Below are positions 7,099-10,944 of a DNA stretch of 10,944 bases, one piece after another. How positions within the stretch are numbered: position 1 is the first letter of the stretch; each line of letters opens with the position of its first letter. The notes below the pieces were generated by a model, which ran no database searches, was not told the origin of the DNA, and saw nothing but the letters and a program-made list of their open reading frames with translations. The position numbers and the translations under genes are program-made. Source of the DNA: Chloroflexota bacterium (GTDB lineage: Bacteria > Chloroflexota > Anaerolineae > Promineifilales > Promineifilaceae); contig JAAEOP010000145.1 in NCBI GenBank assembly GCA_024223125.1, positions 1 through 10,944 of the forward strand, given 5' to 3'.

Positions 7099-7383
7099 AT
7101 GTCCATCAAATCCCATTACCTAACTTTGTTTGCGTATCATTGGCATACAATACAACGGCTGTTGGCCGGCGCCGAAGAATTGAGTGCGGCAGAATATAAG
7201 GCGGAAATAGAAGCTGATATTTTCCTCACTACCCTGGGCGGCAACACATTTCCTTTTGCTCGCTGGCGGGGGTTGCAACATCTCATCTTGCATGGAATGC
7301 AGCACCACAGCGAATTGGCTCGCCTGCTCACCCTCAACGGCCGTTCTCTCGGCGATCTTGATTTTGCTTTTTTTACGGGCTGA
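7099..7383 (+). CDS. DinB-like protein, internally shortened (94 aa)
   Basis: The N-terminal part (FAYHWHTIQRLLAGAEELSAAEY, residues 11-33) matches the first helix of DinB/DUF664-type four-helix proteins, and the C-terminal part (WRGLQHLILHGMQHH at 56-70, ending GRSLGDLDFAFF) matches their last helix with its His-x3-His metal ligands (candidates H65 and H69). Full-length members run about 150-165 residues; here roughly 60 central residues, which normally include the first metal-binding His, are missing. The reading frame is intact, so this is an in-frame deletion product or a decaying gene. The start is ATG 7099; an upstream GTG pair at 7084 would add 5 residues, and no Shine-Dalgarno site helps choose. 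It lies 25 nt before the merR-type gene and is probably co-transcribed. DinB-family proteins are putative metal-dependent hydrolases or thiol transferases; activity here is doubtful. Confidence 0.62.
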   Translation: MSIKSHYLTLFAYHWHTIQRLLAGAEELSAAEYKAEIEADIFLTTLGGNTFPFARWRGLQHLILHGMQHHSELARLLTLNGRSLGDLDFAFFTG

Positions 7384-7408
7384 CCACACTTTCTGTTACA
7401 CTTGCCCC

Positions 7409-8182
7409 ATGAATGAACAACTGTTGACAATTGGTGCTCTGGCCAACCGGGTCGGTCTACGTACTTCCGCTTTGCGCTATTATGAAAATCAAGGGCTGCT
7501 GCAGCCAGACGGCCGTACTGCCGCCGGCTACCGCCTCTACAAACCAACAGCCGAACAAACCCTGCGCCTCATCCAACGCGCCCAACGTTTAGGCTTGTCG
7601 CTGGCTGATATTCGCCAACTGCTAACTGGGTATCACAGCGATAGTTTGAGCGATAAGGCGATATTGGAAATAGTGGAAGCGCGGGCTGTCGCTTTGGAAA
7701 AGCAGTTGACAGACCTATTGGTATTGCAGCATGAACTAGACCTGTTTTTGCAAGATATGCGCCATGAACCGGAGGACACGGCCGTACACACTGGCAATGA
7801 TCACTTCGACCAACTATTACAGCGTATCTGCCTAAACCCCCATCCCCAAACTGCTCGCAACTGGTTGGATTGGCTCATTACGGCCGCTGGCTGCCGTCTG
7901 AACAGCCCGCCCGCCCAGGCCATCTTACGCCGGTTAGAAGGGCAGCACATTCACGTCTGGCAAGAAGAGGCTGGCTACCATATTTTGATTGTATCTGATG
8001 AGGCGCAAGTGGTGACGGCCGTGTCTAATCTAGCCGAACTGGAAGACGACTGCCACGCCCCCACCCACGCCGATCTCACCACCTACATATACCAGGACAT
8101 TGAAGGCATTCACTTCACCATTCAAGGCAGCAGCGCTTTCATCTATGCCCGTCTCTTTTTGGCCTTAGAGCAAGCTCGTTAG
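7409..8182 (+). CDS. MerR-type transcriptional regulator with unrecognised C-terminal domain
   Basis: A 257-residue regulator. Residues 5-72 form a MerR winged helix: LTIGALANRVGLRTSALRYY, then a wing with GYRLY (40-44) and a helix ending LSLADIRQLL. A coiled-coil-like helix follows (about 84-118), as used for MerR dimers. Residues from about 128 to 257 form an extra domain that I do not recognise; it starts with an aromatic helix (NWLDWLITAAG), has strand-like segments (HIHVWQEE, YHILIVSDE, TTYIYQDIEG) and ends SSAFIYARLFLALEQAR. It lacks the Cys pairs of metal-sensing MerRs, so an organic ligand or protein partner is more likely (inference). ATG 7409 is chosen because homology starts at its second codon; an upstream in-frame ATG at 7256 would read through the DinB-like gene in another frame. 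The methyltransferase-like gene follows after 21 nt. Confidence 0.85.
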   Translation: MNEQLLTIGALANRVGLRTSALRYYENQGLLQPDGRTAAGYRLYKPTAEQTLRLIQRAQRLGLSLADIRQLLTGYHSDSLSDKAILEIVEARAVALEKQLTDLLVLQHELDLFLQDMRHEPEDTAVHTGNDHFDQLLQRICLNPHPQTARNWLDWLITAAGCRLNSPPAQAILRRLEGQHIHVWQEEAGYHILIVSDEAQVVTAVSNLAELEDDCHAPTHADLTTYIYQDIEGIHFTIQGSSAFIYARLFLALEQAR

Positions 8183-8203
8183 ATAAAAACAGAAATTAAG
8201 GAA

Positions 8204-9025
8204 ATGCAAGTCAACAAACGTTTTAGCGGTACGGTACAAACCATTGTTGCCCATTGGCCCCGTTTTATGCTGTTGTATGGCGGCATGGTGGGGGCGCTGC
8301 TACTGATGGGGGTCAGCGCGGAGAGGGGGTGGTATTCTTTTGTGCCCCTTTCCACGGCCGCACTCCTCTTATGCGCGCATTTTTTTGCGGCCGCATTATG
8401 GTCTGCCCACCAACTGTATGATCGGGATGGGGTACGGCCGCATCTTGTTTTGTTTAATATGGGCCACCTCCAACCCCAGGACAGATTTGCGGTTATTGAT
8501 GTCGGTTTTCGGGAACGGCCGCTTGACCTTAGCCGTCGCCTGACAACGGGGCAAATCATTGTATTAGATGTGTACAATCCCCAATGGACAACCAGCGCCG
8601 CTTTGGCTCGCCGCCGTAAACAACGCCCCCACCTGCCTGCTGATCCTCGTCTTGTGTGGCGTGAAGGGCAGTTTAACTTGCTGCCGCTGCCGGATAACAG
8701 CGTGTCGGCCGTACTGCTCTGCCAAACCACCGCCCAATTTTGGCAGCACGGCGACCGGCTCACTTTACTACGCGAGGCGCTTCGGATTTTAACGGCCGAC
8801 GGCCGTTTGCTCTTCGCTGAACAGGCCCGCAGCCAAACCAACTGGCTCATTTTCGGCCCGACCGCAACCAACATCCCCTCAGACACATATTGGCGCAGCT
8901 TGCTAAAAGAAGCCGGTTTTTTCGTTCAGCAAGAGAGAGACCTGAACGGACATATTCTCTGCCTGCAAGCCCAAATACCGACCCATCTCCAGGCACAACA
9001 ACTACAGTTTGAACTAGATTTTTGA
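8204..9025 (+). CDS. Membrane-anchored class I methyltransferase-like protein
   Basis: A 273-residue protein with two N-terminal hydrophobic segments (about 20-38 and 44-66) followed by a cytoplasmic domain with the order of a Rossmann methyltransferase: strand 1 RFAVIDVGF (94-102), strand 2 IIVLDVYNP ending in acidic D122, then a PLPDNSVSAVLL motif (161-172) and the helix-strand pair LLREALRILTADGRLLFAEQ, typical of the family after motif III. The SAM-binding loop is degenerate: instead of DxGxGxG it reads DVGFRER, losing two glycines. It may bind SAM differently, bind another ligand, or be inactive. An AAGGA sits directly before the ATG, closer than ideal. Spacing of 21 nt from the MerR gene suggests one operon and perhaps regulation by it. 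Substrate unknown. Confidence 0.72.
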   Translation: MQVNKRFSGTVQTIVAHWPRFMLLYGGMVGALLLMGVSAERGWYSFVPLSTAALLLCAHFFAAALWSAHQLYDRDGVRPHLVLFNMGHLQPQDRFAVIDVGFRERPLDLSRRLTTGQIIVLDVYNPQWTTSAALARRRKQRPHLPADPRLVWREGQFNLLPLPDNSVSAVLLCQTTAQFWQHGDRLTLLREALRILTADGRLLFAEQARSQTNWLIFGPTATNIPSDTYWRSLLKEAGFFVQQERDLNGHILCLQAQIPTHLQAQQLQFELDF

Positions 9026-9062
9026 TGAGGGAATTGACCTGTTTATTGTAAACTCTGAATAG

Positions 9063-9163
9063 AACGCGGATGAACGCAGATTGGCAGGATTTACGCGGAT
9101 TTTTCCAAGCAATTATCAATTGCCATTATCTGCGAAAATCCGCCAAATCCTGAAAATCCGCGT
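9063..9163. repeat. Palindromic repeat between convergent genes
   Basis: Arms about 9074-9103 and 9134-9163 are imperfect reverse complements rich in ACGCGGATT, GGCAGGATTT and GCGGATTTT blocks; a further ACGCGGATGA block precedes the left arm. In the loop is a second perfect hairpin, GCAATT/AATTGC (9109-9114 and 9118-9123). The unit fills the 177-nt gap between the methyltransferase-like gene and the convergent dehydrogenase and could serve as a terminator for both, although it lacks a long T-run. It resembles dispersed repeats found in many environmental bacterial genomes. Confidence 0.7.
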
Positions 9164-9202
9164 CCCATTTTTATCTTTTCTGGCAGCCTGCTAGATACTG
9201 GC

Positions 9203-10204
9203 TTAATAACCACTGTCTCGGTTTACCAGATTCAACAACGGCTCGTCACTTTGGTAACGACGTAGATTCTCCACAAACAAATCTGTGGCTCGTTCATCGT
9301 AAGCGGGCGTAAAACCACTGATGTGCGGCGTAAGAGTGACATTTTCCATCTTCCACAAAGGGCTGTTCTGCGGCAGTGGCTCACTCTCAAACACATCCAA
9401 TCCAGCCCCGGCAATCCACCCTTTTTTCAAGGCTTTAACCAGGCAGCTTTCATTGATAATGCCGCCCCGCCCCACATTGATTAAGTAGGAATAAGCCGGC
9501 ATCGCCTTAAACATCGCTTCATCAAAGAGATGATGGGTTTGGGCTGTCAAAGGCAGGGTAATCACCACAAAATCACATTCAGCTACCATAGAACGGGTTG
9601 CTTCACTGGGATAAATTCTGTGGGGTAAATTCCCTTCCGGATCGCCTAAACCGGGAAGAAAGTAACCATTATCTTTAATATGACGGGCATCTCGTTTGGT
9701 TACTAACAGTTGCATATTAAATGCTTTGGCCAACCGGGCCACTTCACGGCCGATGCTACCGTAGCCTAATATGCCTAATGTTTTTCCATATAGTTCTTGG
9801 GGCAGAAATGTTTCCCAACGGTTTTGGGGCCACTGAGCGGCCGTTTGCAGCCGCACCCAGGTAGGCACTCGATTGGCCCAGGTCAACATTTGGGTCAGCA
9901 CATATTGGGCAATATTGGAAGCATGAATACCGCTAGCGCTGGTTAATTGTATATTTCGTGACCAGACGGCCGTATCCCGCAAATGATCCACCCCGGCCGA
10001 ATGCATCTGAATCCAGCGTAAGGCTGGCGATTGAGCTTCAGCAGGGAAGCCGGTTAAGCCATATATCACCTCGGCCATTGTCAGACGGTCATCCGGCCAT
10101 TGTTTATCTTTCAAGGCCACCTGTTCTACCGTCACACCGGCAAATGATGATTCAATTTTCTCCAGAATGGATGCTGGGAAGGGCATTGTTATTACAACGT
10201 GCAT
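9203..10204 (-). CDS. D-isomer-specific 2-hydroxyacid dehydrogenase
   Basis: A 333-residue NAD(P)-dependent oxidoreductase that interconverts a 2-keto acid and its D-2-hydroxy acid in the cytoplasm. Visible: the Rossmann loop G147-Y-G149-S-I-G152, catalytic Arg246 (INVGRGGIINE), Glu275 (FESEPL) and His294 (TPHISG), in the usual order and with the usual 29-residue Arg-Glu gap. The segment after strand 2 reads TKRD, with basic residues where NAD-specific enzymes usually have Asp, which hints at NADP use. This resembles glyoxylate/hydroxypyruvate reductase-type members, but the substrate cannot be fixed. The start is the ATG at 10204, with a GGAG 8 nt upstream; an in-frame start at 10447 would add 81 residues read through the hairpin cluster and is rejected. 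It is divergent from manA and convergent with the methyltransferase-like gene. Confidence 0.92.
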   Translation of the reverse strand: MHVVITMPFPASILEKIESSFAGVTVEQVALKDKQWPDDRLTMAEVIYGLTGFPAEAQSPALRWIQMHSAGVDHLRDTAVWSRNIQLTSASGIHASNIAQYVLTQMLTWANRVPTWVRLQTAAQWPQNRWETFLPQELYGKTLGILGYGSIGREVARLAKAFNMQLLVTKRDARHIKDNGYFLPGLGDPEGNLPHRIYPSEATRSMVAECDFVVITLPLTAQTHHLFDEAMFKAMPAYSYLINVGRGGIINESCLVKALKKGWIAGAGLDVFESEPLPQNSPLWKMENVTLTPHISGFTPAYDERATDLFVENLRRYQSDEPLLNLVNRDSGY

Positions 10205-10212
10205 TTTTATAA

Positions 10213-10216
10213 CTCC
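10213..10216 (-). promoter_or_regulatory. Shine-Dalgarno site of the dehydrogenase gene
   Basis: GGAG on the minus strand, 8 nt before the ATG at 10204. It is the clearest ribosome binding site in the window and fixes the start against the longer open frame. Confidence 0.65.
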
Positions 10217-10236
10217 ACATTTCAGTTTGTAGTTTT

Positions 10237-10250
10237 CGGTATTCGGTATT
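10237..10250. repeat. Tandem 7-bp duplication CGGTATT
   Basis: Two adjacent copies of CGGTATT in the divergent intergenic region. Too short to mean much alone; noted because other repeats here also use 7-nt units. Confidence 0.4.
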
Positions 10251-10277
10251 TGAGTGTAACATAATCGGCGCTGACGG

Positions 10278-10283
10278 TATAAT
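10278..10283 (+). promoter_or_regulatory. Candidate -10 box (TATAAT) facing manA
   Basis: A perfect TATAAT with a poor TGTAAC at -35 (10255-10260, 17-bp spacer). If used, the transcript would carry the whole hairpin cluster 10326-10450 in a leader of about 230 nt before manA. No SD-like site is visible upstream of manA itself. Confidence 0.3.
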
Positions 10284-10325
10284 CTATTCTCAGTAGATCC
10301 AAAATTCGTTTGATTATTTATCATC

Positions 10326-10450
10326 GTGCATTGCAAATGCACACCTGAGATACGAAACCCGCTGAAAGCGGGTTGAAAACCGTTCGGCTTAAGGTTATAG
10401 TGCGTTTTTAACGCACTTCTTGTCTCAGATGTGGATTTCCAATCCACATC
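10326..10450. repeat. Multi-hairpin structured element (possible ncRNA, leader or dispersed palindrome)
   Basis: Within 125 nt there are four compact perfect hairpins: 10326-10342 (7-bp stem, loop GCA), 10356-10374 (8-bp stem, loop GAA), 10399-10417 (8-bp stem, loop TTT) and 10428-10450 (10-bp stem, loop TCC). A further helix, 10345-10352 with 10421-10428 (8 pairs, one G-U), encloses the second and third. AACC/GGTT (10378-10381 with 10393-10396) may add a weaker stem. Three hairpins follow one template, GTGNNNTNNNANNNCAC, with different middle triplets that still pair. No protein is encoded. It lies between the divergent dehydrogenase and manA genes. Confidence 0.75.
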
Positions 10451-10518
10451 ATATGGTTGAAATTTGGATATACTGATTCTATGAAAAATGTTAACGGAAT
10501 CCTCGTTGAAAAGCGCTT

Positions 10519-10944
10519 ATGTTAGACCTATATCCTTTGCTCTTTACACCTGTTCTTAAAGATTATATATGGGGCGGCCGTACCCTAGAAAAATTGGGAC
10601 GCACGCTGCCAAAGGGAATTATTGCCGAAAGTTGGGAAATTTCGGGGCATAAAGACGGGATAACGCCGGTGGCTAACGGCCGTTATGCCAACACACTCCT
10701 CACCGATCTTCATCAGGAATTGGGGTTAGCTTTAATCGGCCGTAACTGTGTCTGGGCGCAGGAGCGGGGCAAATTCCCCTTGCTCATCAAACTGCTAGAC
10801 GCCAACCGTCAGCTTTCCGTGCAGGTACATCCCAATGATGCCTATGCCCTGGCCCACGAAGGCAACGAATTGGGTAAAGCTGAAATGTGGGTGGTGTTGG
10901 CGGCCAAACCAAACGCCAAATTACAATTAGGGGTTACGGCCGGA
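10519..10944 (+). CDS. manA: Mannose-6-phosphate isomerase, class I (3' end beyond window)
   Basis: Zn-dependent isomerase interconverting mannose-6-phosphate and fructose-6-phosphate, the entry to GDP-mannose and mannosylated envelope sugars. The 142 visible residues contain the family opening (LFTPVLKDYIWGG, 8-20; ESWEISGH, 38-44), the stretch FPLLIKLLDAN, the metal-binding pair Q102-x-H104 in SVQVHPND, and the third ligand Glu122 in LGKAEMW, in the order and spacing of type I phosphomannose isomerases. The pattern fits the short form of about 310-330 residues. ATG 10519 is chosen because an in-frame TGA lies 4 codons upstream and similarity begins at once; no clear ribosome site is seen. 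Its product could feed the sugar-nucleotide enzymes at the left of the window, though the genes are far apart. Confidence 0.92.
   Translation, partial: MLDLYPLLFTPVLKDYIWGGRTLEKLGRTLPKGIIAESWEISGHKDGITPVANGRYANTLLTDLHQELGLALIGRNCVWAQERGKFPLLIKLLDANRQLSVQVHPNDAYALAHEGNELGKAEMWVVLAAKPNAKLQLGVTAG

Noticed and set aside
7256..7408. N-terminal extension of the MerR regulator by 51 residues
   Set aside because: It overlaps the DinB-like gene in another frame, and the MerR domain begins immediately after ATG 7409.
8179..8886. Long minus-strand open frame of 235 codons opposite the methyltransferase-like gene
   Set aside because: Its translation is rich in Arg, Ser and Cys with no recognisable motif, while the plus-strand frame has membrane segments and methyltransferase motifs. 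It is a shadow frame.
10205..10447. N-terminal extension of the dehydrogenase by 81 residues
   Set aside because: It would translate the hairpin cluster and a promoter-like region; a good GGAG precedes the internal ATG at 10204 and similarity begins there.
10451..10480. Promoter TTGAAA ... TATACT before manA
   Set aside because: The two boxes are only 6 bp apart, and the 17-bp position upstream of TATACT falls in the arm of a hairpin with no -35 match.
10481..10525. 14-residue ORF overlapping the manA start, possible leader peptide
   Set aside because: No ribosome site, no run of regulatory codons and no attenuator-like structure after it; expected by chance.

Overview
This is bacterial DNA of about 53% GC (estimated by eye), with tightly packed genes, 1-4 nt overlaps and few clear Shine-Dalgarno sites. 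Gene content, the DinB-like and DUF1697 proteins, the dispersed palindromic repeats and a Gram-positive-type LexA box together suggest a Chloroflexota (Anaerolineae-like) genome. That assignment is inference; no rRNA or other marker gene is present to settle it.

Layout, left to right. (1) Positions 2-2847: the 3' part of a polytopic membrane glycosyltransferase-like gene, overlapping by ATGA an extended-SDR sugar-nucleotide epimerase/dehydratase; together they look like an envelope or exopolysaccharide operon. (2) Positions 2834-3205: a small unexplained ORF on + and a minus-strand ORF resembling the tail of a repeat-rich surface protein. Both may be gene debris. (3) Positions 3200-6792: uvrA with a recognisable control region (TATAAT, a LexA/SOS box, then a strong leader hairpin), followed by a DUF1697 gene overlapping it by 1 nt. 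uvrA carries an in-frame insertion made of a palindromic repeat. (4) Positions 6793-7083: a repeat-rich spacer. (5) Positions 7099-9025: a likely operon of an internally shortened DinB-like protein, a MerR-type regulator with an unrecognised C-terminal domain, and a membrane-anchored methyltransferase-like protein with a degenerate SAM loop. (6) Positions 9026-9202: a palindromic repeat between convergent genes. (7) Positions 9203-10204, minus strand: a D-2-hydroxyacid dehydrogenase. (8) Positions 10205-10518: a divergent intergenic region with a striking cluster of hairpins. (9) Positions 10519-10944: the 5' part of manA (mannose-6-phosphate isomerase), cut by the window end.

No mobile element with a transposase, CRISPR array, rRNA, tRNA or obvious defence system is visible. 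The strongest unexplained signals are at DNA level: the palindrome CGGCCG occurs about 57 times by hand count where about 4 are expected; the 10326-10450 element contains three hairpins built on one template whose variable stem bases change in pairs; and a palindromic repeat has been inserted in frame inside uvrA.
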